Positions 24,454 through 38,113 are shown, counted from the first letter of the stretch. The stretch: 64,000 bases of DNA from Oxytricha trifallax (GCA_000711775.1 ARYC01025386.1:1-64000); one strand, 5' to 3'. Numbers and translations: made by a program. Notes: generated by a model from the letters alone, not told the origin.

Positions 24454-25182
24454 TCAAATATTAAAGTTTTACTTCAAAATCGTTGCTTCAATAATATTTA
24501 TTCCTTTTTGATGTTTTAATTTAAAATATTATGAATTTTTTAACACAAAAAATAAATGAATATGTTATTAACCATTCAGTTATCTTTTCCTCAAAACTTC
24601 AACCATAGTCATTACATAGTTATATATAAGTAAGTTATCTTTACAATCCCTGACTTGACAGCCGTGAAGACAAAAAAACTCAGAAATACCCTAGCGCTCC
24701 CCATTCAACATCAATCCTAAGTAAAATGCATGCGCATTAAAAACATTCCACAAAGAACTCGCAGAGTTCTGCTTTATGTAAACAATATAAGGGGGCGTGA
24801 TAAAACTCTTAACAGACCCACCTCTAATAAGAATATAGTCTGTGTCCTTTTGCTGTGGTAGAATCATTAACCAAAACTGTTGAGGGAGAAAATAACTTAA
24901 AATTAACTTTTCAGGCTTTCTTAATCACACTTTTGAAGACTGAGCAGAAATAGCAAACTATACCTAATACCAATAAAGCTGAAATAAAAACAAATAGCTC
25001 ATCTATAAAGGTAAATATTAAGCGTGAAGTGAACTTGAGGATTTTGGAACAGAAGGATTGAATCACGTCGATTGAGATCAATAAAGAGAACACTGCGACC
25101 TCAACCAAATCTAAGAAAAATCTAGTGTGGATGAAATTAAATATTATTGAGTGTCCAGACTCGGGTCAAAGAGAGAAACCAT
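24454..25182 (-). pseudogene. Unknown membrane-protein gene remnant
   Basis: ATG at 25182 opens MVSLFDPSLDTQQYLISS. A second frame then gives LVEVAVFSLLISIDVIQSFC and a strongly hydrophobic helix, FVFISALLVLGIVCYFC, ending KSVIKKA. A third frame from about 24930 reads WLMILPQQKDTDYILIRGG and SVKSFITPPYIVYIKQNSA, then HAFYLGLMLNGERQ. Local GC is well above the flanks across all three pieces and they follow each other directly, so one gene with two frame changes (or a very short intron before CAG at about 24890) is the likely source. At least one, probably two, membrane helices. Family unknown. Confidence 0.5.
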
Positions 25183-25189
25183 TTACTTT

Positions 25190-26234
25190 AATTTACAAAT
25201 TTAATAATAGAAAATAATTATTTTTCAAAAAAAAATGAAGAGAAAATTAAATAAAAAGTCAAAATTTTATCTATTTGTAACATTTATATACTAGAATTGT
25301 AGCACGCATTGAGTTGCATCCGAATAGTTAAATTATTTAAAATTAAAATTTTTTAATGAGTGGAATTTCAATCAATGAACTTTCCATACTCAAATTATTT
25401 TTATAATCTTTTATTTCAAAAATTTATAATTGATAAAAGTTTTTAATTTTTAATTTATATTTGTAAATTAATTTTATATTTTAGAAATTTGTTTATTCAA
25501 TAAAATACTATTATTATAAAATTATAATTATTTATTTTGTTTATTCAAAGTTTTTAAATTATAATTATAGATCGCTTCATTTTTCATTTTTCCTTATTAA
25601 TTTGAATAATTTTTTAAATATTAAACACCAATTGATACCCGTTAAATCATACATTTTCATTTTAAAGTTCTTTTTGAAAATAAAAAATCTCAGTTAATTT
25701 TAAATTGTTTTAATCTTCTTTTTTTAAATTTTATAACTAGTAAATTTTTATAAAAATTATATAGCTTCATAATTTTCACTATTAAAATTATATTTATTAA
25801 ATCATTGATAAATTTGATCAATAATCTTTTTAAGGATAATGAATATAATTATTAATTATATTTCTTAAGAGTTTAGTATATTCAATTTAATTGAAGGCAT
25901 TATGTTTATAATTAATATTTATTTGATTTGATGCTTAGGTATATAATTGTAAAATAAAATTTAAATTATAAACTTTAATTATTTAAGAAACATTAAAATA
26001 AGCTAAAATATTTGAAAGGTAAGTGAAATTTAAAATGTAACCAATAATTTTTATAATGGTCAATTGAGCAATTAACAGATTTAAGAATATATGAGCATTT
26101 GAATCATCACTGCTGATTGAAATTACATTATCCTGAGGATTTGTTAATGAATCTCTCATAGATATTTGTGACTTCCATCGTTATAAATATATCTTCAGTT
26201 TCGATCATAAATCAGCTCAGGACGATGCAAAATC
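25190..26234. other. AT-rich spacer, no gene seen
   Basis: Nothing supported in either strand. Confidence 0.5.
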
Positions 26235-26568
26235 GCCCTGTTCGAGCCTCAAATAGCTTATAAGCCATTCTTAATTAGACCTTATAAACTTTCTTCTTAA
26301 GTTCCAATTATTTGATAATCTTAATTATTTTAATAAAAATAGTGATTTAATTAATTAATATTACTATAAAGTAGATATTGACTACTATTAAATAAAATAT
26401 CTTAATAGAAATTTAATTTTCATTAACTTTATTACTATTATTGTTAAAATTATAAAATTTAATTAATGCTAAAAATTTTAATTAAGAAATTACATAAATG
26501 AGCCATAAATGAAGGCTATAAGCCTGATTAAGAATGGGCTTATAAGCCTTTGGAGGTTCGAGGAGGCC
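26235..26568. mobile_element. 334-bp inverted-repeat element
   Basis: Imperfect inverted repeats of about 55 bp at 26235-26293 and 26513-26568. The shared core is CTTATAAGCC, then CATTCTTAAT, with GAGCCTC/GAACCTC near the tips. The arms are about 80% alike, so the insertion is old. The interior is AT-rich without an ORF. A non-autonomous (MITE-like) element is likely. Its family is unknown. Confidence 0.7.
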
Positions 26569-27730
26569 ATGTTTACAACATTTTGAGAAATTAAAGCATC
26601 AATTTACAGATACAAGACAAATGAAGTGAATCAAAATATCTTGGGCTTATTCATAAATAACTCATACAGATATATTAATTTAGAATATCTAAAATTCATT
26701 AAAGCCTTCTTGCTAATCTTAATTGCTTTTTAGATAATAATACTCAAAATTTTTATTTAACATTTAATTTCATTTATTTTACAAGAAATTAGCTTATCAT
26801 AATTAACATCTTAAATCTAAAATTATTATTTTTGATTTGAAGTTTTAATTTTCAACCTTTAAATTTGTAACTCACTCATCATTTATAATTTACTTTTAAA
26901 GCTTAAATATTTCTTACTTGATAGATCTATTGAATTTTTACAATTAAATTTTCTATTAATCTTTATCACTATAATAAAATTTCAACTAGACTTAAATGAT
27001 GTTTTGTTTTAATATTAAAACATATTTTAGTATAATTTATAAATCTCGTTAAGTAAATAAGTTTTTAAAACTAAATTTATTTGTAAGTAATTAAATAAAA
27101 TGGTATATATTCTATTTAGATTCATAAATTTCTAATCCGTTAAGACGTTCATAATAATAAAAGTCACTTCCTCTACTTCCTTAAAATAAAAAATTTTAAT
27201 ATATTCAATAAATAGATTATACTTTGATACAATATTATAGAGTTACTTATAATTAACTAATTTATAGTTTATCCTAGATGCAACTAAGCATAGTTGGTGA
27301 TTGATATTTTTGCAAGATTATAATGGATTCCATTATGTTTTAAAGCAGATTTTACAGTCAACAGAGCTTAAATGGAAGAGATTTGTTTAATAAAATTATA
27401 TTGATATATTTTCACTGTTTGCATTATTTTCCAAGAATTATATAGTAATTTGGATAGTTGGTAAAGTAAGTAGTGCTGTATGATTATTTCTTATAATATT
27501 CATTTATTTTTCGCATTTTTAACATTTTTACACTTGTAAAAATGTTTTCAAAGTTATTATTGCTGCTTCAATATCAGAATTGCATTATGAAGGCATAAAG
27601 TTGGGTAAAAACCAGAAATGTTTATTGCAAAGTTAAAAGAATAAGACTTTAAATGCAAGTCTTATAAATGATGATGCATTAGATAAAATTATTTAGAAAC
27701 TGTATATTCCTAGAGCATTTAGTAATTTTT
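26569..27730. other. AT-rich spacer, no gene seen
   Basis: Nothing supported. Confidence 0.5.
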
Positions 27731-27734
27731 ATAA

Positions 27735-28186
27735 TAAAGACTACACTTTATTGATAATTTAGTAAAGGATTAATTGATTAAGGAATAACTATAAAAATTT
27801 AAGCAGGCAGCTTAAACTCATAGATAATCTGATTTATCTAATATGAATAATCAAAGACTTTCCTCATCTAATTATTTAAATTATTAGAAGAAGATTAAAA
27901 TGAAGCATTTCATTTTAGCTTAGTCTGAAGAAAACTGTTAAAAAAATTAATCTTTAGTATAATTGAGTGTCCTCAATTATCGTTTGATTTTCCTGTTAAT
28001 AAGAAAGGGAATTTTGATAACTAATACCTTCAGATTTACACCTTACTTCGTTTGCATTGAAGATACTTTAAAAGTTCCTGGATTTTAAAGAGATCTAGAT
28101 GCTTCCCTTTGTGATGAATTTGAAAAGAGCAACTTATTTTAAATTTCGAAATTAAGAGTTATTTCAAGAAAAGATGATGTTAGTTG
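27735..28186 (+). other. Open frame of about 150 codons, unknown, weak
   Basis: With the ciliate code the frame reads LIKEQLQKFKQAAQTHRQSD, later TFRFTPYFVCIEDTLKVPGF and RDLDASLCDEFEKSN before TGA. The second half is slightly richer in GC and looks protein-like. No family is recognised and the length is not exceptional for this base composition. Confidence 0.3.
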
Positions 28187-28189
28187 ATT

Positions 28190-31100
28190 CATTTTAATAT
28201 GTAGAAACTCTAAAACACTAAACTAGTGCTAAGATCATCAAAATCTTTTGAATATAACAAATTTAGGAAATCTAAATTCTTTTTTTATATGAACTAAAAA
28301 AATGTAACATATTTAAATAATGTGATTTCAATAATAACTAACTTAAAATAGTAGGAAACGTACACAATTGGCTTTAAATTTTTTACAGATTCTGTTGACA
28401 AATTAGCTACAACTTCCTCGCATAAAAGTTGTAAACTATAAGTAAATTATATCTACAACTAATAATTATATCTTCATCATTGATGTTTATTCAAATAATA
28501 GCAGATAGAGGTTCTAGTTTTGCGAATTACAAGTAATTATTGAACAATTAAGTTAAGAAATTTAAGGAAAACCAAACAAAATTTAATTAATCATCATAAC
28601 AAGATTGGTTTCAAATCATTATCTATCATGAGTTTATTTATTTTTTAAATAAATTGTAATAGCAATTATACATTCTATTTTATTATGCTGCAAAGAATCA
28701 GTAAAACTGTTTCTTTATACATGAAAGAGGGAGCATAGTGAGAAAAAATATTTATATCTCAGTAAGCTCTCCTAACGAAAATTAATTCATTAACACTTTA
28801 TTTTATTCTTTATAGCTTACTTTATTATTTTTACAATAATTATAAAATAACTATCTTAATAAATAAAATTAGATCTTATATATTATATAATTATAATATC
28901 TCCATTCAAAAATATAGATGACACCATCTTCAAACAAAACTACTCGACTATATAACTCTTCTATTTTTATTCTTTAATTCTCCAAATAATAACTTGATAC
29001 TTAAAAATTGTGTCCACAATGAATTTATTAACTTAAATTTATGATAATTACTTTCCGTTTACATGAAAAAGTAATATCAATTTTGGTGTTAAATATAACT
29101 ATAATATTAAACATAATATCTAAAGTGATAATTTTTATTAAAACGAAAAAGAGTAAAGTCATAGAGTCAACATAAGTAAGTATAAAAATTAATCTTTTAA
29201 ATAACTCATAAAGACATGATTAATACAAATAAAAAATGTATGTTAATCAGTCAATTAAAGCTTGGTGAGTGAACTGAAAAATTTTAATTTTTTTCCACTA
29301 GGCTCTTATAAAGAGTACGATGAAAAGATAAGGCTGATGTTTAAAAGTGAAAGCTGTTTTTAAGAGGTATTTAATCAGTCAAATTTAATAACTTTTCATA
29401 CAAAACATTAGGAATATAGCTGTTTTGTCATACTAACTTGTTCACAAAAAGGTTTATGAGTCTTTGCTGATAAATTTGAATTTATGTTATGGTTATAACA
29501 CTTTTTTACAATGCCATTCTCATTACCAGTTAAATCTTTTTTCATTACTAATTTTGGTATTTTTAAGGTAATTCATTTATGAAGGTCTCCTAAATTTTAC
29601 TTAGTTAAGGTTTAAGCTTCAATATGTTAAATCCCTAGATTTTTTATAGATCATAGATTATACAACTTATCAAAAAGGTTAGTAAATTTGAGATAACATC
29701 TATTAAAATTATTAAAATAAATGATGATTAACATTAATGAATTTTAATTTATACAATTTGTTAAATTCAAAAAGTTTTACTGAATAGAGAAAAAAAAGTA
29801 TAAAAACTTATGATGAATGCTTAAATTTCAATTATAAATTAAGAAGAGAAAAATTTAAGCATCTTTTTGAATTCGGAGATGATAAGCTTATTCAATTAGA
29901 TCAAAATCTTGTTGCTTATACTAACTAATCTATCCATGTTAAAGAAAGTATTGATCATGAATAGTACAACAACGAACATAATGCGAAAGCTTCGAGTTTG
30001 GATGAAATTTTGGAATAGTGCTAAGATTAATGCATAATAGAAGTAAAAATCAGAAAAGACTATAGATATATAACTAAAGAAGTAAATTATATAATTAAAT
30101 ATATTTAGATGACTTTTATTTTTTAGAATTTCCTAATAATCTACAAATATCTTTCTATTTATTTAATTACTGTGTCTCTTATTTTCATATAAAACTAATA
30201 AAAGGATTTAAAAGCAATTATTAAAATATATAATTTTATCAAATCATAGCTATCTATAAAATTACAAAAATAAAACAGTAAAACATATTTTTCTTAAATT
30301 TTAATCTTAATATGCACTCAATTAATATATGTTTCATTAATTTCAATTAACTTCATAAAATTAAGAATTAGTCTATAACTTATTATGTAATAAGTAAATA
30401 TGACTATTATATTTAAATCATTTAAAATTCAATCCTTCATTTAGTTTCAAATAACATAATTTATGATTAATACTACTAATATAAAATTCAGATAAATTAA
30501 AAAATTAAGAGTACTTTTTTATTTAAAACTATTTAGATTATATCCTTATTAATTGAAATAAATAAAATAAAGTAATATTTGAATGTTTTCGATGGTGAAA
30601 TAAATTATCAAATATTTTTTTTCAATTAAATTGGAAAATATATTACGATATAATTTTTTAAAGAATAATAATTTTCTAATAAAATTATTATAATTAAAAC
30701 CTTTCTAATTAGATCTAGTTAGAATTTCTTTTTATTAAAAACCATTTTAGTTATCATTATATTATAATTAGTTCGTTTGAACTAGATCTAATTAATAAAA
30801 TTATTCTTTTTAAAAATAAAATTAATTTTTTCAAAACATTCAAAGAATTCCAATATAAAATATGATGGTTTAAATATTTAGAAAATGCTTGGTTAAACGA
30901 TGTTATTTGTCACAATTTAAACTGAAATTTCTTTATTAGAATAAAATAATAATATTTTTCTTCTCAATATGATAAATAATTATATAAATCGATGCATCTA
31001 CTAATTTTTATTAAGGAAAAAAAATTAATTGATTTTAAAGACAAATTAATTATAGAATCAGAATATCTTAATATTACTTGTAATTTCTTTTAAAATCTTT

Positions 31101-32258
31101 TCTAGTGTTTTAAATTCTTCTCATAATATAAATCTTAATTTGCTATCTTCGTAAATAATTAAAATCAAAAATATATCAATCAAAGTATCTGAAATTCTTC
31201 GAACGTTATTAAAAATATAAAAATAAATTATCTATTGATTACTTTTTATATGATTCAAAGTATTAAAGAGGTTGTTTTATTTTAACTAATTAATATTAAT
31301 TTTAAGATTTACAATCTAGAGTTGCGTACAATTTAATTAAATTGCATTTTTCATTAAATATAAATAAGTAAAATTGTGTAATTATATTATAATGAAGATA
31401 TTTTTTTTCTAAATTAACAGATAATGATGGTGTTAAGTGCAATATTTTGAGGTTATTCCTTATTTCATTAAAGACTTATCAATCTTCTTATTATTTTTAA
31501 TAAATTTTATAATCAATCTATTTACTTCGAGAATAGCAAACAATCTACAGAATAATAGATAAATAACACATATATTATACTTATTCATTATAGTAAATTG
31601 AATTATGGGTTTACAATAATCGGGTATTACAAGGATATTTATCAATCAATAATAAAAAGTATAAATTACTTCCAGACTTATTGAATTTATATAGTGAATT
31701 TAAGAATTAATCTTGTCTAGAAAGTGGAGAATGAGATCCAAAAATGTAGGTGAAAATGAAGTATTTCTATTTTATAAAAAACGTTGATAGTTTACTATGT
31801 AGCAACAGAAAAATTCTAATTTAACAAAAGATTAATCACTTTAATGAAAACTGAGTCATCGTCGTCGATTATTTATGTAAGTTATTTAATCTCCAATACA
31901 ACTGAGGGAAAGTGAGAAAAGTTTAAAATAAAAGCAATATTAATTTTGATAATTTTGAAGAAGTTAATTGATGTCATTTAAAATATTTAAATTTTGTTGC
32001 AATATTTATAATGAAAAAAAATTTTAATAAGTTATTAAGCATTTATATTAGATTCTAAAAGAATATTTGGTGTAATAATAAATATTTCTTAAGTTTTTGT
32101 TTAGACTTAAATAACTCATAAAAAAATAATTATAAAGAATTACATCTTAACTTATGAATTTTTTAATTAATTATAGTTTTATAATGAAATAGTAGTAGTA
32201 AAATACTTTAGGTAATTAAAATGCAAAATAAATACCGTGAATAATTACCAAAAAGTAC
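28190..32258. other. AT-rich spacer, no gene seen
   Basis: Four kilobases of extreme AT content. I find no gene, repeat or RNA here that I can support. Confidence 0.5.
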
Positions 32259-32261
32259 AAT

Positions 32262-33556
32262 AACTCAAATGAACCAGATTCATTGATCAATCTCATTGAA
32301 GTTCCCTGCCTTAATTTCATTTAAATCTGCTTCTTTGATCAACCTTTGACTTCTTTCTCTCTCCTTTTCGTTGTTAATTCTGCTTGGCACATCTTTAGTT
32401 TCTAATTTCATTTGTTCGTATTGAGTTTCCTAGCTTGGTTCCTTTATCCCACTCCTCTCTGCGTTTGGGTTGGCTTGATTCGGGAATAGATATTCTTCTA
32501 CTGCTGATCCTCCCTCGATAATATCGCTGAACTTTCCTTCACAATTAATGATTTCTTATTCTAATTGTCCTCTTCAAATTTCCCTTTAGATTAATTCGTC
32601 CCAATCTCTCAGTCGTAGTAGAAAGAGCTTGTTCCCATTTCAACGTCAGCTCCTACCAGATTAGATCACTCTTCCTCTCCATTTCTCTAATCACCTCATT
32701 TTATTTATGGCTTTCCCAGATCTGCCGATCTCCATTTTAGTAAATCTAATCTCCAGATTAAACATGATAGTATCTTTACATGTTAACCCAATCTTTGGCA
32801 AAAATCTGAAATACTGGTTGTCCTTCAAATTCTAAGTCCAGGGGGTTTATAATCAACATAGCCAGAACTATGCAATCTTCTGGGTCTCTTACTTAATTCG
32901 TTTCAATCATGTTCGCAAATTTGTTGACTTTGAAATCATTTCCAACTATCCCAGATGCAAGTTCACGAAACTGGGCTATATGTTTCTGCAATACTGCATA
33001 GCTTCCTACGTCTCTTTTTGAATCATAGATTTCTATAGTTCCTGATTTTCTCTGGACTTTCAGTACTACCCAGTTCTTGCAATGTTTAACATTGCTTTGG
33101 CAACTTTTCGGAATTATCACTCCTGCAATGTTTTCAATTTCTCTCCAGTACTTACCGCTCTCTAATTTCCTATAGATTCCCCAATGCTCTTTTCCAACCT
33201 ATGTATCCCGTTGTCATTCAGTATCACTTGTGGCAATGTCAAGTACTTTTCCTTTTACTCACTGATTTACACTTCCTCGATTTGTCTGATGATAGTCTCC
33301 ATTGTTTCTTAAGATTTGTGGTTTCCCGGTATTAGGTCGAAGTGGGGTGTTTCCACTCTTGGTTTATTTCTCTTTGGTGATGAACCTAGCATTTCGACGA
33401 AAGATCTTCTTCTCTAGCTCCTCTTCTTCTGGTGCCTTACTCTCATCATACTTCCTTGCAAGTACTTTCTCAAGCTTTTTTCTTGTACTTGGACAGCAGA
33501 CAATAGTTGTCATTCTTGTCACCTTCGGTGTCCACCCTTTTTTAGCATTTACAATT
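32262..33556 (-). pseudogene. Ulp1-like (C48) cysteine protease ORF, mobile-element type
   Basis: About 430 codons in one frame with only a few TGAs, clearly GC-richer than its surroundings. It starts KKGWTPKVTRMTTIVC, then a charged coiled stretch (YDESKAPEEEELEKKIFRR). The protease core follows: GKYWREIENIAGVIIPKS, then CKNWVVLKVQRKSGTIEIYD and YDSKRDVGSY, where Ulp1 proteins have H-W-x-L...I-x-x-Y-D-S. DPEDCIVLAMLIINPLDLEF supplies the Asp and the Cys (family pattern Q-N/D-D-x-x-x-C-G). The catalytic His appears to be Asn. A basic tail follows. Ulp1 domains are carried by many transposons. Here the ORF lies directly after module C and LINE copy 2 in the same direction. Confidence 0.65.
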
Positions 33557-33599
33557 TATAATACGAAAACTTTAATTTATTAATTATTTAATTAACTTT

Positions 33600-34270
33600 A
33601 ATACTAATACTTATAAGTCTAATCAAAAATGGAAATCTCTCTAAAATCATCTTGTCTTCTTCTTCATCGTCATCATCATCTTCGTCATCGTAAATATCAA
33701 GTCCTTAGTCCCTTCTCCCTGTCGTCTTACGCAGCACCTGTCTTGTGACAACTGTGGTCTTACCAGGTAGGACCACTAAAAAATAAAAATTAAAGATATA
33801 CTTTTTGTAACTTACATTTTAAGTGAGTGCTTTAACTCCACATGCGTCTAATCTATACGATTACTTTTTAATATATTAAGTTTTTGATTAAATTAATTAA
33901 TTTCTTATTATAAATCATAATTGATGAACTTATCAAACCCTCGGCACATCACCTCTGTCAAGGAGTTAATTTTCTTGAATTTCATCTGATCTCCTTGTAT
34001 ACATGCTGATCCGTCCTCGTGCTTGTCAAATTCAACCCTTTGAGTGTTGGGCTCATGCATCTTCTTACTTGGATTTGAATTTCAAATCTTCAACTTGCAC
34101 TTAATACCCATCTGCTTGTTTAGGGAGACCTCTCTGCTCTTTTCATCTCTAAGTCCAAGTATCTCATGATCTTTACTTCTATCTCTATGCTCAAATCGTA
34201 CTTCTTGTACCTTCTCCCAAAACTTTTTCTTCTTGATATACTGATCCAGTTGCCTCATCTATCTTTCTCT
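33600..34270 (-). repeat. Repeated intron module, copy C
   Basis: The first exon reads KKFWEKVQEVRFEHRDRSKD, then FKKINSLTEVMCRGFDKF and INYDLQQEINQFNQKLNILK, ending HSLK. It is followed by an intron of 40 bp (33776-33815; GTAAGTTAC donor, TAG acceptor). The second exon reads VVLPGKTTVVTRQVLRKTTG and then an Asp/Glu run (DDEDDDDDEEED). It is the least damaged copy. It abuts the C-terminus of LINE copy 2 upstream and the Ulp1 ORF downstream, one base out of frame with the latter. Confidence 0.75.
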
Positions 34271-35869
34271 CCATTTATCATGTTCCAGTCACTACGATTT
34301 CTACTGAATTTTGATCGTTCTATAATTGATTTGTTACTTTAATTGCCAATTGATTTTCTATTTAATTTATTAATAAATAATAACTTTCTGATTCTCTCTT
34401 TATATATTTATTGGTATTCTCTTATTTAGATATTCATATGCTCATCAAATCATATTCAATGTTTTTTTCATCAAAATCAGCTCCTTATATCTTGACGTAA
34501 GTCATTCTATATAGTTTCTTAATAGGTTGTTAGTACTCCAGTACTTTTAATTATCTCATCCTCTAATCTAACCATATCATATTAGTTATGACTTCTATTT
34601 ATTAATGACTTTATAAGTCAAATAGTCTATTCTCCTTTAATATATTTGAGAATCTTTGTTGGGTCTTCTGCCTGATTCAACATATTACATCTCCTCATAT
34701 GATTTGCGTCTACCAAGACCTTGTACACACTGCAGTATTGGCTCATGCAATAATTGACACTTGTCTCCCCTTGAGTTATTACCATCATCGTGTTCATTAC
34801 GTTCTTTGTTAAGAATATTTTCTTTCTTTTCTGTTATTCACTACATTTATGTTTTATTCATCTTTTACTCTTTTTGCCCTTAAGATATATTAATGTTAGA
34901 TTGATTCTCTTAAAGTTTTTCTGAACTAAATCTCTTATTATTTCACTACTGTTAGTTTCCTTCATTTGAGTTACATTCCTTAGTATTTTATTTGGAATGC
35001 ATCTTGGCGTTTTTAATGCTATTCTAATTAATTGCAGTTCCATTTTTTCTATCTCTCCAATTTTTACGAATTATGCTGCTACTAATGAGGTATAGAGACC
35101 TAATTTAAGCCATCATAATCGCGTCACTCACCGTGCTATTGCTCGACTTTGTTAGTCTTAAGTCTTTTTTTTTAATGTCATTCGACGTTTTCTTAGAAGG
35201 TTTTGTGTGTTCAGACAAATATTGAATCCCAGATATTTTGTTCCTGGATATTTTTTATTCCTTCTATCTAGAACTCTCTCTCAAATCCTTTTGCATCAAT
35301 CACTTACAAATCCTGTCTTTTTGGTGTTTAGTTTCAGGTTATGTGATTTCTCAATCTCTGAAACACTCTACTACTCTTTTGAATTATTGTTGGTCTTTAA
35401 CATTCATCAATATATCATCTGCGAATGCTATCAGTTTGCCTTGTTTAATTAGCGACTTCAGCTCTTATTATGAATATAGCATATCTTGCAAATAGATATT
35501 AAATAGCATGGGTGATAATATAACTCCCTTAGCTACCCCTTATTACGTGATTATCTTCTCTACTTCATACTTAATTTTGTTGCCTTTGTATAATGTTTCA
35601 ATTAGCCTAACTATTTCTTTGTCTTTCGAGATCACTATTCTTTTCCTCAAAATTTGTTGTAATTTGCCTTTCCAGACTGATTCATATGCCTTTTAAAGAT
35701 CCATCAACATATAAGCTTCTCTCTGTTTATTCTTCCTTCTGGATTATTTAAGTGTTCTAGCAAACTTATTAAATTCACATGTCTGCTTTTGCTTTCTTTA
35801 AAGCCGTTTTAATAAAAATTTCCCGTTTTTAAAAGCCCATTTTTTTCTTCATTAATCTTACTTATTCAT
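34270..35869 (-). mobile_element. LINE copy 2, 3' part: reverse transcriptase and C-terminus
   Basis: From 35869 downward: NGFKESKSRHVNLISLLEHL, SVWKGKLQQILRKRIVI, SPMLFNIYLQDMLYSQ and GKLIAFADDILMNVKDQQQF. The C-terminal block TMMVITQGETSVNYCMSQYC and LEYQQPIKKLYRMTYV then follows. Block order and sequence match LINE copy 1. The FADD core is intact. A few TGAs and frame changes show it is dead. The copy seems to end near 34270, where module C begins. Confidence 0.85.
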
Positions 35870-38113
35870 AATTTATTATAAGTGATAAATAATTAATGAA
35901 TGAATATATTACAATGGAAACATTAAAAATGGAGTGCTTTCAAAAATAGTCTTGCTTATTTAGAACCTCGGAGTATTTCAAGTTGTTTCCTCCGAGAACA
36001 AGGAATTTTACAGAATATTCAAAGAAGTATGATACTTATGGAGATTGCAAGAAATTTCACAATGATAAAGTCTTATATAATGTAGTATATTATAATCTTT
36101 AAGAGAGTAGTTACCTCTAAAGTTTATTATGCGATCACTTTGCAAATTGAATTCGCGGATATCAATAACCACGAAACTCCAGGCCTATGAATATAAAATT
36201 TGAAGAACTAATGAATCACTATTACCTTCTCTTAAACCTTCTGAGTTTTACTGTGCTTTAGTAAAGCTTGCAACATATAAGCTGCTTTAATGTGAAGCAT
36301 CATTATGAAGGATAATCTTCGAGAGAATTTTTAACCAATAGAAGGTTAAATATTACTCCCAAACTAAGAATGCTCTTTTTCGAGAATGATTATTTCTTAG
36401 CATAATTTTGTAGGCGTGGTGATTCAGATTGATATAAATCTTTCTTCATCATTTTCTAAGAGTCCCCTTTAATATCCTCTGTCATCTCATTGTAATTTTC
36501 TTTTATTTATAGTCGGTCTAAAATAGCTTGATTACCCTATTAAAACATTTTCTATCATGTAAAATATTATTATTTTTGGTATAAACTAGGGAATCCCACA
36601 GCTTATTAATCTAAATAAATTGCTTCAGTAATTCTATACCAAACCCTGTATTTTAATTATTGAAAGATGAGCTAAATCTCCCCACTTCACATTTTATGAG
36701 AATACTTCGCTTTTAAAAGTCATTGAAAATCTTCTTGATTTTATACATATCATCTAACAAGGTAGCATCTGTAGTTTTAATAAAATTATCCTTCTTTTTT
36801 AAATAATTTTTTATTATTAAGCAAGCTATTCTTGTGCCCTACTGAAATAGAACATTGTTCTATCATATCTATGAACATCTCAACTTGTTATATTGTTTTC
36901 TATAAGTAAATTTATTATATTAAAATTAAAACTTATTTAAATTCTGATGTAATATTTTTATTCATCAACCATCATTCATATGATATATTGAAATTAAATC
37001 AAGGCTAATGAATTTGTAACTGATTAGAATATAAATTTTTATAGAATTATAAGAAACCTTTATACTAAAAAGTATTCTTGGAGTAATATACATTGTATTT
37101 AAATTTAATATTGCTAATTATATTAAATAAAATTAAGCCTAGTCTGCTGAAAAATTCTAGATTAAGAAACATTAAGTAAGTTTTTAATAAATATCAATAT
37201 TTATAATCCTACTGAATTCATAAAACTTTAAATGTAAATAATTATTCATTTAGTCCTTGTATAATGGAGAACAATAATTGTCATAAATAAACTTTCCTTA
37301 TTTTTACTAAGGTGTAGATTTGCATCTCTGATTTCAAAAGTATGTCAACTGTTTTTCTATCGTAATATATTCTAAAAGTTTTATAAAAACTTTAATAGAT
37401 TTTACATAGAGCACTTGGATAAATGCAGTATCTGATTATTACTATTTTAAGATTTTTTGACAATTTGCAGGGACTTATCTTCATTATTTTAGAGCTAACA
37501 GCTAGACTATAGGATTCTATTTAAATATTTAAGTTTACTTTTGTTGTTATAATTAGTTTTATGACAACGATTGCAATAGCTGATGGCTCAGCGATGATCA
37601 TTGTTGAGAACTGAAATTTTAGTTATGGAGTAAAATTTAACTACCCATAGGTTAAAAAATACTCTCAAATAGTATCAATTATTATTATGCTTCAGCTTTA
37701 AACCGCTTAAATGTTGTAAGCATGATAAAAGTGCATTATACTCAGATGTTTTATAGAGACAAAGAGTTGATTGAGTAGCTCTTCAAATGTCATGTCCAAA
37801 TCTTTAAAATTTACAGGCTATAAATTTTCGCGCATTCAACTAGCTTTGTGTTAGCCTTCTTAACTATATAATTTACTCCTCTCTCATTAGCTGCTTTTCT
37901 GTTCTTTATATAGGCCTTTATTAAATAAATGTTTTGCAACTCCAATCATAATCATGTCCTTTAATTATTATATAAAATCTATGGTTCTAGAAGGAAGTTT
38001 CTTGCTGTACTCTGAGGTTATATCTTAGCTAGACGTATGTGTTTTGCATTTTATTTTCAAAGTTTTCTTTCTAATATATTTATTCATTAATTAAATATGA
38101 CTTATTATAAATT
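35870..38113 (-). mobile_element. 2.2-kb Tc1/mariner-like element inside LINE copy 2
   Basis: Inverted repeats of about 42 bp at 35870-35911 and 38072-38113 (shared AATTAATGAATRAATATATTA) bound the element. It splits the LINE's reverse transcriptase between SKRVDKVI and NEEKNGLLKTGN. On the minus strand a frame near 36300-35980 reads AWSFVVIDIREFN, the first catalytic Asp strand of this superfamily. IINFRGNYSLKDYNILHYI and CEISCNLHKYHTSLNILQNS follow, matching the conserved region after it. The rest of the transposase is not clear. Target duplication is uncertain (ATTAAT occurs near both ends). Confidence 0.65.

Noticed and set aside
33302-33583. Plus-strand frame of 93 codons
   Set aside because: It is the antisense shadow of the Ulp1-like ORF on the minus strand.
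35207-35696. Three plus-strand frames
   Set aside because: They are antisense shadows of the LINE copy 2 reverse transcriptase.
35980-36660. Plus-strand frame of about 220 codons inside the Tc1-like element
   Set aside because: It is open mostly because TGA is rare. The minus-strand frame there has the transposase motifs.
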